Shown here piece after piece: positions 28,370 through 42,860 of a DNA stretch of 64,000 nucleotides. Every line of letters starts with the position of its first letter. Positions within the stretch are counted from its first letter, which is position 1. Position numbers and translations under genes: made by a program. This stretch comes from Actinernus sp. WN-2022. Lineage: Eukaryota; Cnidaria; Anthozoa; Actiniaria; Actinernidae. The stretch lies in contig JAOWCC010000773.1 in NCBI GenBank assembly GCA_030867875.1, positions 1 to 64,000 of the forward strand, given 5' to 3'. The notes under the pieces were generated by a model. That model did no database searches and was not told where the DNA came from. It saw nothing but the letters and a program-made list of their open reading frames with translations.

Positions 28370-31300
28370 AATGATGAATGATGAATCAGGAATCAGCAAT
28401 GATGAATCAGGAATGATGAATGATGAATCAGGAATGATGAATGATGAATCAGGAATGATGAATCAGGAATCAGGAATGATGAATTATGAATCAGGAATCA
28501 GCAATGATGAATCAGGAATCAGGAATGATGAATCAGGAATGATGAATCAGGAATGATGAATGATGAATCAGGAATGATGAATGATGAATCAGGAATGATG
28601 AATCAGGAATTAGGAATCAGGAGTGATTAATCAGGAATCAGGAATGATGAATCAAGAATCAGGAATGATGAATCAAGAATGAGGAATGATCAATCAGGAA
28701 TGAGGAATGATCAATCAGGAATGAGGAATGATGAATCAGGAATGAGGAATGATGAATCAGGAATGATGAATGATGAATCAGGAATCAGGAATCAGGAATG
28801 ATCAATCAGGAATGATGAATGATGAATCGGGAATGATGAATCAGGAATCAGGAATCAGGAATGATGAATCAGGAATCAGGAATGATGAATCAGGAATGAT
28901 GAATGATGAATCAGGAATCAGGAATGATGAATAAGGAATAAGGAATGATGAATCAGGAATGATGAATGATGAGTCAGGAATCAGGAATGATAAATCAGGA
29001 ATGATGAATGATGAATCAGGAATGATGAATGATGAATCAGCAATCAGCAATGATGAATCAGGAATGATGAATGATGAATCAGGAATCAGCAATGATGAAT
29101 CAGGAATGATGAATGATGAATCAGGAATGATGAATGATGAATGATGAATCAGGAATGATGAATCAGGAATCAGGAATGATGAATGATGAATCAGGAATCA
29201 GCAATGATGAATCAGGAATCAGGAATGATGAATCAGGAATGATGAATGATGAATCAGGATTGATGAATCAGGAATGATGGATCAGGAATCAGGAATCAGG
29301 AGTGATTAATCAGGAATCAGGAATGATGAATCAAGAATCAGGAATCATGAATCAGGAATGAGGAATGATCAATCAGCAATGAGGAATGATGGATCAGGAA
29401 TGATGAATCAGGAATGATGAATCAGGATCCAGGAATGATGAATGATGAATCAGAAATCAGGAATGATGAATCAGGAATGATGAATCAGGAATCAGGAATC
29501 AGCAATGATGAATGATGAATCAGGAATCAGCAATGATGAATCAGGAATCAGGAATGATGAATCAGGAATGATGAATGATGGATCAGGAATGATGAATCAG
29601 GAATGATGAATCAGGATCCAGGAATGATGAATCATGAATCAGAAATCAGGAATGATGAATCAGGAATGATGAATCAGGAATGATGAATGATGGATCAGGA
29701 ATGATGAATCAGGAATGATGAATGATGAATCAGGAATGATGAATCAGGAATAATGAATCAGCAATGATGAATGATGAATCAGGAATCAGCAATGATGAAT
29801 CAGGAATCAGCAATGATGAATCAGGAATCAGCAATGATGAATGATGAATCAGGAATCAGCAATGATGAATCAGGAATCAGGAATGATGAATCAGGAATGA
29901 TGAATGATGGATCAGGAATGATGAATCAGGAATGATGAATCAGGATCCAGGAATGATGAATGATGAATCAGAAATCAGGAATGATGAATCAGGAATGATG
30001 AATCAGGAATCAGGAATCAGGAATGATGAATCAGGAATGATGAATGATGAATCAGGAATGATGAATCAGGAATAATGAATCAGCAATGATGAATGATGAA
30101 TCAGGAATCAGCAATGATGAATCAGGAATCAGCAATGATGAATCAGGAATCAGGAATGATGAATCAGGAATGATGAATCAGGAATGATGAATCAGGAATC
30201 AGGAATCAGGAATGATGATTCAGGAATGATGAATGATGAATCAGGACTGATGAATCAGGAATCAGGAATGATGAATTATGAATCAGGAATCAGCAATGAT
30301 GAATCAGGAATCAGGAATCAGGAATCAGGAATGATGAATCAGGAATCAGGAATGATGAATCAGGAATGATGAATGATGAATCAGGAATCAGCAATGATGA
30401 ATCAGGAATCAGGAATGATGAATCAGGAATGATGAATCAGGAATGATGAATCAGGAATCAGGAATCAGGAATGATGATTCAGGAATGATGAATGATGAAT
30501 CAGGACTGATGAATCAGGAATCAGGAATGATGAATTATGAATCAGGAATCAGCAATGATGAATCAGGAATCAGGAGTCAGGAATCAGGAATGATGAATCA
30601 GGAATCAGGAATGATGAATCAGGAATGATGAATGATGAATCAGGAATCAGGAATGATGAATCAGGAATAAGGAATGATGAATCAGGAATGATGAATGATG
30701 AGTCAGGAATCAGGAATGATGAATCAGGAATGATGAATGATGAATCAGGAATGATGAATGATGAATCAGGAATCAGCAATGATGAATCAGGAATGATGAA
30801 TGATGAATCAGGAATCAGCAATGATGAATCAGGAATGATGAATGATGAATCAGGAATGATGAATGATGAATCAGGAATGATGAATCAGGAATCAGGAATG
30901 ATGAATGATGAATCAGGAATCAGCAATGATGAATCAGGAATCAGGAATGATGAATCAGGAATGATGAATGATGAATCAGGATTGATGAATCAGGAATGAT
31001 GAATCAGGAATCAGGAATCAGGAGTGATTAATCAGGAATCAGGAATGATGAATCAAGAATCAGGAATGATGAATCAGGAATGAGGAATGATCAATCAGGA
31101 ATGAGGATTGATCAATCAGGAATGAGGAATGATGAATCAGGAATGAGGAATGATGAATCAGGAATGATGAATGATGAATCAGGAATCAGGAATGATGAAT
31201 CAGGAATCAGGAATGATGAATCAGGAATGATGAATGATATATCAGGAATCAGGAATGATGAATCAGGAAAGAGGAATGACGAATCAGGAATCAGGAATGG

Positions 31301-33715
31301 TGAATCATGAATCAGGAATCAGGAATGATGAATCAGGAATGATAAATGATGAATCAGGAATGATGAATGATGAGTCAGGAATCAGGAATGATGAATCAGG
31401 AATGATGAATGATGAATCAGGAATGATGAATGATGAATCAGGAATCAGGAATGATAAATGATGAATCAGGAATCAGCAATGATGAATCAGGAATGATGAA
31501 TGATGAATCAGGAATGATGAATGATGAATCAGGAATGATGAATCAGGAATCAGGAATGATGAATTATGAATCAGGAATCAGCAATGATGAATCAGGAATG
31601 ATGAATCAGGAATGATGAATGATGAATCAGGAATGATGAATGATGAATCAGGAATGATGAATCAGGAATTAGGAATCAGGAGTGATTAATCAGGAATCAG
31701 GAATGATGAATCAAGAATCAGGAATGATGAATCAAGAATGAGGAATGATCAATCAGGAATGAGGAATGATCAATCAGGAATCAGGAATGATGAATCAGGA
31801 ATGAGGAATGATGAATCAGGAATGATGAATGATGAATCAGGAATCAGGAATCAGGAATGATGAATCAGGAATGATGAATGATGAATCGGGAATGATGAAT
31901 CAGGAATCAGGAATCAGGAATGATGAATCAGGAATCAGGAATGATGAATCAGGAATGATGAATGATGAATCAGGAATCAGGAATGATGAATAAGGAATAA
32001 GGAATGATGAATCAGGAATGATGAATGATGAGTCAGGAATCAGGAATGATAAATCAGGAATGATGAATGATGAATCAGGAATGATGAATGATGAATCAGG
32101 AATCAGCAATGATGAATCAGGAATGATGAATGATGAATCAGGAATCAGCAATGATGAATCAGGAATGATGAATGATGAATCAGGAATGATGAATGATGAA
32201 TGATGAATCAGGAATGATGAATCAGGAATCAGGAATGATGAATGATGAATCAGGAATCAGCAATGATGAATCAGGAATCAGGAATGATGAATCAGGAATG
32301 ATGAATGATGAATCAGGATTGATGAATCAGGAATGATGAATCAGGAATCAGGAATCAGGAGTGATTAATCAGGAATCAGGAATGATGAATCAAGAATCAG
32401 CAATCATGAATCAGGAATGAGGAATGATCAATCAGCAATGAGGAATGATGGATCAGGAATGATGAATCAGGAATGATGAATCAGGATCCAGGAATGATGA
32501 ATGATGAATCAGAAATCAGGAATGATGAATCAGGAATGATGAATCAGGAATCAGGAATCAGCAATGATGAATGATGAATCAGGAATCAGCAGTGATGAAT
32601 CAGGAATCAGGAATGATGAATCAGGAATGATGAATGATGGATCAGGAATGATGAATCAGGAATGATGAATCAGGATCCAGGAATGATGAATGATGAATCA
32701 GAAATCAGGAATGATGAATCAGGAATGATGAATCAGGAATCAGGAATCAGGAATGATGAATCAGGAATGATGAATGATGAATCAGGAATGATGAATCAGG
32801 AATAATGAATCAGCAATGATGAATGATGAATTAGGAATCAGCAATGATGAATCAGGAATCAGCAATGATGAATCAGGAATCAGGAATGATGAATCAGGAA
32901 TGATGAATCAGGAATGATGAATCAGGAATCAGGAATCAGGAATGATGATTCAGGAATGATGAATGATGAATCAGGAATGATGAATGATGAATCAGGAATG
33001 ATGAATCAGGAATCAGGAATGATGAATTATGAATCAGGAATCAGCAATGATGAATCAGGAATCAGGAATGATGAATCAGGTATGATGAATCAGGAATGAT
33101 GAATGATGAATCAGGAATGATGAATGATGAATCAGGAATGATGAATCAGGAATTAGGAATCAGGAGTGATTAATCAGGAATGAGGAATGATGAATCAAGA
33201 ATCAGGAATGATGAATCAGGAATGAGGAATGATCAATCAGGAATCAGGAATGATCAATCAGGAATCAGGAATGATGACTCAGGAATGAGGAATGATGAAT
33301 CAGGAATGATGAATGATGAATCAGGAATCAGGAATCAGGAATGATGAATCAGGAATGATGAATGATGAATCGGGAATGATGAATCAGGAATCAGGAATCA
33401 GGAATGATGAATCAGGAATCAGGAATGATGAATCAGGAATGATGAATGATGAATCAGGAATCAGGAATGATGAATCAGGAATAAGGAATGATGAATCAGG
33501 AATGATGAATGATGAGTCAGGAATCAGGAATGATGAATCAGGAATGATGAATGATGAATCAGGAATGATGAATGATGAATCAGGAATCAGCAATGATGAA
33601 TCAGGAATGATGAATGATGAATCAGGAATCAGCAATGATGAATCAGGAATGATGAATGATGAATCAGGAATGATGAATGATGAATCAGGAATGATGAATC
33701 AGGAATCAGGAATGA
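28370..33715 (+). repeat. 10,668-bp-spaced higher-order repeat, second copy
   Basis: This is the partner of the block at about 17.7-23.05 kb, with the same internal markers at +10,668 bp. Few differences are visible. Examples are AATCAGGAGTCAGG near 30.57 kb where the first copy reads AATTAGG, and AATGATAAATG near 31.34 kb where the first copy has AATAAGG. The copy ends near 33.7 kb, without the 42-bp expansion seen at the end of its partner. Confidence 0.85.
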
Positions 33716-33819
33716 TGAATGATGAATCAGGAATCAGCAATGATGAATCAGGAATCAGGAATGATGAATCAGGAATGATGAATGATGAATCAGGATTGAT
33801 GAATCAGGAATGATGAATC

Positions 33820-36300
33820 AGGAATCAGCAATCAGGAGTGATTAATCAGGAATGATGAATGATGAATCAGGAATGATGAATCAGGAATGATGAATCAGGA
33901 ATGATGAATCAGGAATGAGGAATGATCAATCAGGAATGAGGGATGATGAATCAGGAATGAGGAATGAGGAATCAGGAATGAGGAATGATGAATCAGGAAT
34001 GATGAATGATGAATCAGGAATCAGGAATGATGAATCAGGAATCAGGAATGATGAATCAGGAATGATGAATGATATATCAGGAATCAGGAATGATGAATCA
34101 GGAAAGAGGAATGACGAATCAGGAATCAGGAATGGTGAATCATGAATCAGGAATCAGGAATGATGAATCAGGAATAAGGAATGATGAATCAGAAATGATG
34201 AATGATGAGTCAGGAATCAGGAATGATGAATCAGGAATGATGAATGATGAATCAGGAATGATGAATGATGAATCAGGAATGATGAATCAGGAATGATGAA
34301 TCAGGAATGATGAATCAGGAATCAGGAATGATGAATCAGGAATGATGAATGATGAATCAGGAATCAGGAATCAGGAATGATGAATCAGGAATGATGAATG
34401 ATGAATCGGGAATGATGAATCAGGAATCAGGAATCAGGAATGATGAATCAGGAATCAGGAATGATGAATCAGGAATGATGAATGATGAATCAGGAATCAG
34501 GAATGATGAATAAGGAATAAGGAATGATGAATCAGGAATGATGAATGATGAATCAGGAATGATGAATCAGGAATCAGGAATGATGAATTATGAATCAGGA
34601 ATCAGCAATGATGAATCAGGAATCAGGAATGATGAATCAGGTATGATGAATCAGGAATGATGAATGATGAATCAGGAATGATGAATGATGAATCAGGAAT
34701 GATGAATGATGAATCAGGAATCAGCAATGATGAATCAGGGAATGATGAATGATGAATCAGGAATCAGCAATGATGAATCAGGAATGATGAATGATGAAAT
34801 CAGGAATGATGAATGATGAATGATGAATCAGGAATGATGAATCAGGAATCAGGAATGATGAATGATTGAATCAGGAATCAGCAATGATGAATCAGGAATC
34901 AGGAATGATGAATCAGGAATGATGGAATGATGAATCAGGATTGATGAATCAGGAATGATGAATCAGGAATCAGGAATCAGGAGTGATTAATCAGGAATCA
35001 GGAATGATGAATCAAGAATCAGGAATCATGAATCAGGAATGAGGAATGATCAATCAGCAATGAGGAATGATGGATCAGGAATGATGAATCAGGAATGATG
35101 AATCAGGAATGATGAATCAGGAATCAGAAATCAGGAATGATGAATCAGGAATGATGAATCAGGAATCAGGAATCAGGAATGATGAATCAGGAATGATGAA
35201 TGATGAATCAGGAATGATGAATCAGGAATAATGAATCAGCAATGATGAATGATGAATTAGGAATCAGCAATGATGAATCAGGAATCAGCAATGATGAATC
35301 AGGAATCAGGAATGATGAATCAGGAATGATGAATCAGGAATGATGAATCAGGAATCAGGAATCAGGAATGATGATTCAGGAATGATGAATGATGAATCAG
35401 GAATGATGAATCAGGAATCAGGAATGATGAATTATGAATCAGGAATCAGCAATGATGAATCAGGAATCAGGAATGATGAATCAGGTATGATGAATCAGGA
35501 ATGATGAATGATGAATCAGGAATGATGAATGATGAATCAGGAATGATGAATCAGGAATTAGGAATCAGGAGTGATTAATCAGGAATGAGGAATGATGAAT
35601 CAAGAATCAGGAATGATGAATCAGGAATGAGGAATGATCAATCAGGAATGAGGAATGATCAATCAGGAATCAGGAATGATGACTCAGGAATGAGGAATGA
35701 TGAATCAGGAATGATGAATGATGAATCAGGAATCAGGAATCAGGAATGATGAATCAGGAATGATGAATGATGAATCGGGAATGATGAATCAGGAATCAGG
35801 AATCAGGAATGATGAATCAGGAATCAGGAATGATGAATCAGGAATGATGAATGATGAATCAGGAATCAGGAATGATGAATCAGGAATAAGGAATGATGAA
35901 TCAGGAATGATGAATGATGAGTCAGGAATCAGGAATGATGAATCAGGAATGATGAATGATGAATCAGGAATGATGAATGATGAATCAGGAATCAGCAATG
36001 ATGAATCAGGAATGATGAATGATGAATCAGGAATCAGCAATGATGAATCAGGAATGATGAATGATGAATCAGGAATGATGAATGATGAATCAGGAATGAT
36101 GAATCAGGAATCAGGAATGATGAATGATGAATCAGGAATCAGCAATGATGAATCAGGAATCAGGAATGATGAATCAGGAATGATGAATGATGAATCAGGA
36201 TTGATGAATCAGGAATGATGAATCAGGAATCAGGAATCAGGAGTGATTAATCAGGAATCAGGAATGATGAATCAAGAATCAGGAATGATGAATCAGGAAT
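33820..36300 (+). repeat. Irregular transition between left and right heptamer domains
   Basis: Shuffled pieces of left-type blocks occupy this stretch. Three AATCGGG markers lie close together (33371 just before it, then 34407 and 35776) at spacings of 1036 and 1369 bp that are not seen elsewhere. GGATCC heptamers, common to the left, are absent at the expected places; near 35.1 kb a truncated version reads AATCAGGAATCAGAAATC. The markers of the right domain (GGATAG, TCCGGA) have not yet begun. From 35718 to about 36.22 kb a 166-codon trimer string matches 33313-33813 and 27419-27919. Confidence 0.7.
34738..34926 (+). other. Cluster of four one-base insertions
   Basis: Four heptamers carry an extra base: CAGGGAATG near 34739, GATGAAATCAGG near 34798, GATTGAATC near 34866 and GATGGAATG near 34924. 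The AATCGGG markers on either side (34407 and 35776) are 1369 bp apart, which is 195 heptamers plus exactly four bases. Elsewhere between 14.1 and 62.1 kb marker spacings are multiples of seven, apart from one missing base near 48254. Confidence 0.9.
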
Positions 36301-38400
36301 GAGGAATGATCAATCAGCAATGAGGAATGATGAATCAGGAATGAGGAATGATGAATCAGGAATGAGGAATGATGAATCAGGATAGATGAATGATGAATCA
36401 GGAATCAGGAATGATGAATCAGGAATGATGAATGATGAATCAGGAATGATGAATGATGAATCAGGAATGATGAATCAGGAATGATGAATCAGGAATGATG
36501 AATCAGGAATCAGGAATCAGGAATGATGATTCAGGAATGATGAATGATGAATCAGGAATGATGAATCAGGAATCAGGAATGATGAATTATGAATCAGGAA
36601 TCAGCAATGATGAATCAGGAATCAGGAATGATGAATCAGGAATGATGAATCAGGAATGATGAATGATGAATCAGGAATGATGAATGATGAATCAGGAATG
36701 ATGAATCAGGAATTAGGAATCAGGAGTGATTAATCAGGAATCAGGAATGATGAATCAAGAATCAGAAATGATGAATCAGGAATGAGGAATGATCAATCAG
36801 GAATGAGGAATGATCAATCAGGAATCAAGAATGATGAATAAGGAATGAGGAATGATGAATCAGGAATGATGAATGATGAATCAGGAATCAGGAATCAGGA
36901 ATGATGAATCAGGAATGATGAATGATGAATCGGGAATGATGAATCAGGAATCAGGAATCAGGAATGATGAATCAGGAATCAGGAATGATGAATCAGGAAT
37001 GATGAATGATGAATCAGGAATCAGGAATGATGAATAAGGAATAAGGAATGATGAATCAGGAATGATGAATGATGAGTCAGGAATCAGGAATGATGAATCA
37101 GGAATGATGAATGATGAATCAGGAATGATGAATGATGAATCAGGAATCAGCAATGATGAATCAGGAATGATGAATGATGAATCAGGAATCAGCAATGATG
37201 AATCAGGAATGATGAATGATGAATCAGGAATGATGAATGATGAATCAGGAATGATGAATCAGGAATCAGGAATGATGAATGATGAATCAGGAATCAGCAA
37301 TGATGAATCAGGAATCAGGAATGATGAATCAGGAATGATGAATGATGAATCAGGATTGATGAATCAGGAATGATGAATCAGGAATCAGGAATCAGGAGTG
37401 ATTAATCAGGAATCAGGAATGATGAATCAAGAATCAGGAATGATGAATCAGGAATGAGGAATGATGAATCAGCAATGAGGAATGATGAATCAGGAATGAG
37501 GAATGATGAATCAGGAATGAGGAATGATGAATCAGGATAGATGAATGATGAATCAGGAATCAGGAATGATGAATCAGGAATCAGGAATGATGAATCAGGA
37601 ATGATGAATGATATATCAGGAATCAGGAATGATGAATCAGGAAAGAGGAATGACGAATCAGGAATCAGGAATGGTGAATCATGAATCAGGAATCAGGAAT
37701 GATGAATCAGGAATAAGGAATGATGAATCAGGAATGATGAATGATGAGTCAGGAATCAGGAATGATGAGTCAGGAATGATGAATGATGAATCAGGAATGA
37801 TGAATGATGAATCAGGAATCAGGAATGATGAATGATGAATCAGGAATCAGCAATGATGAATCAGGAATGATGAATGATGAATCAGGAATGATGAATGATG
37901 AATCAGGAATGATGAATCAGGAATCAGGAATGATGAATGATGAATCAGGAATCAGCAATGATGAATCAGGAATCAGGAATGATGAATCAGGAATGATCAA
38001 TGATGAATCAGGATTGATGAATCAGGAATGATGAATCAGGAATCAGGAATCAGGAGTGATTAATCAGGAATCAGGAATGATGAATCAAGAATCAGGAATG
38101 ATGAATCAGGAATGAGGAATGATGAATCAGGAATGAGGAATGATCAATCAGGAATGAGGAATGATGAATCAGGAATGAGGAATGATGAATCAGGAATGAT
38201 GAATGATGAATCAGGAATCAGGAATGATGAATCAGGAATCAGGAATGATGAATCAGGAATGATGAATGATGTATCAGGAATCAGGACTGATGAATCAGGA
38301 AAGAGGAATGACGAATCAGGAATCAGGAATGGTGAATCATGAATCAGGAATGATGAATCAGGAATCAGGAATAATGAAACAGGAATCAGGAATGATGAAT
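36300..38400 (+). repeat. 2.1-kb right-domain block, first of five copies
   Basis: The block starts with AATCAGGATAGATG near 36380 and ends in the GATGTATCAGG and AATCAGGACTGATG markers near 38272-38290. The same order of variable heptamers recurs beginning near 45.8, 49.9, 54.9 and 59.0 kb (offsets 9436, 4094, 4977 and 4095 bp). Inside it are an AATCGGG marker (36931), AATGATATATCAGG (near 37613), AATCAGGAAAGAGG and GGTGAATCATG. After about 38.40 kb this copy continues into GATGCATCAGG, while the copy at 45.8 kb takes a different path. Confidence 0.8.
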
Positions 38401-40170
38401 CAGGAATGATGCATCAGGAATGATGAATCAGCAATCAGGAATGATGAATCAGGAATCAGGAATGATGAATCAGGAATCAGCAATGATCAATCAGGAATGA
38501 TGAATGATGAATCAGGAATGATGAATCAGGAATTAGGAATGATGAACGATGAATCAGGAATCAGCAATGATGAATCAGGAATCAGGAATGATGAATCAGG
38601 AATGATGAATCAGGAATCAGGAATCAGGAATCAGGAGTGATTAATCAGGAATCAGGAATGATGAATCAGGAATCAGGAATGATGAATCAGGAATGAGGAA
38701 TGATCAATCAGGAATGAGGAATGATCAATCAGGAATCAGGATTGATGAATCAGGAATGGTGAATCAGGAATGATGAATCAGGAATCAGGAATGATGAATC
38801 AGGAATCAGGAATGATGATTCAGGAATTATGAATGATGAATCAGGAATGATGAATCAGGAATCAGGAATGATGAATGATGAATCAGGAATGATGAATCAG
38901 GAATCATGAATGATGAATGATGAATCAGGAATCAGCAATGATGAATGATGAATCAGGAATCAGCAATGATGAATCAGGAATCCGGAATGATGAATCAGGA
39001 ATGATGAATGATGGATCAGGAATGATGAATCAGGAATGATGAATCAGGAATCAGGAATGATGAATGATGAATCAGAAATCAGGAATGATGAATCAGGAAT
39101 GATGAATCAGGAATCAGGAATCAGGAATGATGAATCAGGAATGATGAATGATGAATCAGGAATGATGAATCAGGAATGAGGAATGATGAATCAGGAATGA
39201 TGAATGATGAATCAGGAATCAGGAATGATGAATCAGGAATCAGGAATGATGAATCAGGAATGATGAATGATGTATCAGGAATCAGGACTGATGAATCAGG
39301 AAAGAGGAATGACGAATCAGGAATCAGGAATGGTGAATCATGAATCAGGAATGATGAATCAGGAATCAGGAATAATGAAACAGGAATCAGGAATGATGAA
39401 TCAGGAATGATGCATCAGGAATGATGAATCAGCAATCAGGAATGATGAATCAGGAATCAGGAATGATGAATCAGGAATCAGCAATGATCAATCAGGAATG
39501 ATGAATGATGAATCAGGAATGATGAATCAGGAATTAGGAATGATGAACGATGAATCAGGAATCAGCAATGATGAATCAGGAATCAGGAATGATGAATCAG
39601 GAATGATGAATCAGGAATCAGGAATCAGGAATCAGGAGTGATTAATCAGGAATCAGGAATGATGAATCAGGAATCAGGAATGATGAATCAGGAATGAGGA
39701 ATGATCAATCAGGAATGAGGAATGATCAATCAGGAATCAGGATTGATGAATCAGGAATGGTGAATCAGGAATGATGAATCAGGAATCAGGAATGATGAAT
39801 CAGGAATCAGGAATGATGATTCAGGAATTATGAATGATGAATCAGGAATGATGAATCAGGAATCAGGAATGATGAATGATGAATCAGGAATGATGAATCA
39901 GGAATCATGAATGATGAATGATGAATCAGGAATCAGCAATGATGAATGATGAATCAGGAATCAGCAATGATGAATCAGGAATCCGGAATGATGAATCAGG
40001 AATGATGAATGATGGATCAGGAATGATGAATCAGGAATGATGAATCAGGAATCAGGAATGATGAATGATGAATCAGAAATCAGGAATGATGAATCAGGAA
40101 TGATGAATCAGGAATCAGGAATCAGGAATGATGAATCAGGAATGATGAATGATGAATCAGGAATGATGAA
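38250..40170 (+). repeat. 1,001-bp tandem higher-order repeat, two copies
   Basis: GATGTATCAGG at 38272 and 39273, GAAACAGG at 38380 and 39381, and TCCGG at 38981 and 39982 are all 1,001 bp (143 heptamers) apart. The intervening order of AATGAACGATG, AATGGTGAATC and GATGCATC variants is the same in both. The copies diverge at about 39.17 and 40.17 kb. A third copy of the sequence begins near 42920. Confidence 0.85.
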
Positions 40171-42220
40171 TCAGGAATCAGGAATGATGAATTATGAATC
40201 AGGAATCAGCAATGATGAATCAGGAATCAGGAATGATGAATCAGGAATGATGAATCAGGAATGATGAATGATGAATCAGGAATGATGAATGATGAATCAG
40301 GAATGATGAATCAGGAATTAGGAATCAAGAGTGATTAATCAGGAATCAGGAATGATGAATCAAGAATCAGGAATGATGAATCAGGAATGAGGAATGATCA
40401 ATCAGGGATGAGGAATGATCAATCAGGAATCAGGAATGATGAATCAGGAATGAGGAATGATGAATCAGGAATGATGAATGATGAATCAGGAATCAGGAAT
40501 CAGGAATGATGAATCAGGAATGATGAATGATGAATCGGGAATGATGAATCAGGAATCAGGAATCAGGAATGATGAATCAGGAATCAGGAATGATGAATCA
40601 GGAATGATGAATGATGAATCAGGAATCAGGAATGATGAATAAGGAATAAGGAATGATGAATCAGGAATGATGAATGATGAGTCAGGAATCAGGAATGATG
40701 AATCAGGAATGATGAATGATGAATCAGGAATGATGAATGATGAATCAGGAATGATGAATGATGAATCAGGAATCAGCAATGATGAATCAGGAATGATGAA
40801 TGATGAATCAGGAATCAGCAATGATGAATCAGGAATGATGAATGATGAATCAGGAATGATGAATGATGAATCAGGAAAGATGAATCAGGAATCAGGAATG
40901 ATGAATGATGAATCAGGAATCAGCAATGATGAATCAGGAATCAGGAATGATGAATCAGGAATGATGAATGATGAATCAGGATTGATGAATCAGGAATGAT
41001 GAATCAGGAATCAGGAATCAGGAGTGATTAATCAGGAATCAGGAATGATGAATCAAGAATCAGGAATGATGAATCAGGAATGAGGAATGATCAATCAGCA
41101 ATGAGGAATGATGAATCAGGAATGAGGAATGATGAATCAGGAATGAGGAATGATGAATCAGGATAGATGAATGATGAATCAGGAATCAGGAATGATGAAT
41201 CAGGAATCAGGAATGATGAATCAGGAATTAGGAATGATGAACGATGAATCAGGAATCAGCAATGATGAATCAGGAATCAGGAATGATGAATCAGGAATGA
41301 TGAATCAGGAATCAGGAATCAGGAATCAGGAGTGATTAATCAGGAATCAGGAATGATGAATCAGGAATCAGGAATGATGAATCAGGAATGAGGAATGATC
41401 AATCAGGAATGAGGAATGATCAATCAGGAATCAGGATTGATGAATCAGGAATGGTGAATCAGGAATGATGAATCAGGAATCAGGAATGATGAATCAGGAA
41501 TCAGGAATGATGATTCAGGAATTATGAATGATGAATCAGGAATGATGAATCAGGAATCAGGAATGATGAATGATGAATCAGGAATGATGAATCAGCAATG
41601 ATGAATGATGAATCAGGAATCAGCAATGATGAATCAGGAATCCGGAATGATGAATCAGGAATGATGAATGATGGATCAGGAATGATGAATCAGGAATAAG
41701 GAATGATGAATCAGGAATGATGAATGATGAGTCAGGAATCAGGAATGATGAATCAGGAATGATGAATGATGAATCAGGAATGATGAATGATGAATCAGGA
41801 ATCAGCAATGATGAATCAGGAATGATGAATGATGAATCAGGAATCAGCAATGATGAATCAGGAATGATGAATGATGAATCAGGAATGATGAATGATGAAT
41901 CAGGAATGATGAATCAGGAATCAGGAATGATGAATGATGAATCAGGAATCAGCAATGATGAATCAGGAATCAGGAATGATGAATCAGGAATGATGAATGA
42001 TGAATCAGGATTGATGAATCAGGAATGATGAATCAGGAATCAGGAATCAGGAGTGATTAATCAGGAATCAGGAATGATGAATCAAGAATCAGGAATGATG
42101 AATCAGGAATGAGGAATGATGAATCAGCAATGAGGAATGATGAATCAGGAATGAGGAATGATGAATCAGGAATGAGGAATGATGAATCAGGATAGATGAA
42201 TGATGAATCAGGAATCAGGA
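39270..42220 (+). repeat. 3,647-bp-spaced block, first copy
   Basis: Markers at 39273, 40037 and 40536 pair with 42920, 43684 and 44183 at +3,647 bp. Beyond about 40.76 kb the spacing falls to 3,626 bp, because this copy contains one extra 21-bp trimer within 40667-40999. Matching continues to GGATAG (42190 against 45816) and stops near 42.22 kb. A unique AATCAGGGATGAGG heptamer lies near 40.41 kb. Confidence 0.8.
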
Positions 42221-42828
42221 ATGATGAATCAGGAATCAGGAATGATGAATCAGGAATGATGAATGATATATCAGGAATCAGGAATGATGAATCAGGAAAG
42301 AGGAATGACGAATCAGGAATCAGGAATGGTGAATCATGAATCAGGAATCAGGAATGATGAATCAGGAATAAGGAATGATGAATCAGGAATGATGAATGAT
42401 GAGTCAGGAATCAGGAATGATGAGTCAGGAATGATGAATGATGAATCAGGAATGATGAATGATGAATCAGGAATCAGGAATGATGAATGATGAATCAGGA
42501 ATCAGCAATGATGAATCAGGATTGATGAATGATGAATCAGGAATGATGAATCAGGAATCAGGAATGATGAATGATGAATCAGGAATCAGCAATGATGAAT
42601 CAGGAATCAGAAATGATGAATCAGGAATGATCAATGATGAATCAGGATTGATGAATCAGGAATGATGAATCAGGAATCAGGAATCAGGAGTGATTAATCA
42701 GGAATCAGGAATGATGAATCAAGAATCAGGAATGATGAATCAGGAATGAGGAATGATGAATCAGGAATGAGGAATGATCAATCAGGAATGAGGAATGATG
42801 AATCAGGAATGAGGAATGATGAATCAGG

Positions 42829-42849
<21 letters not shown>

Positions 42850-42860
<11 letters not shown>

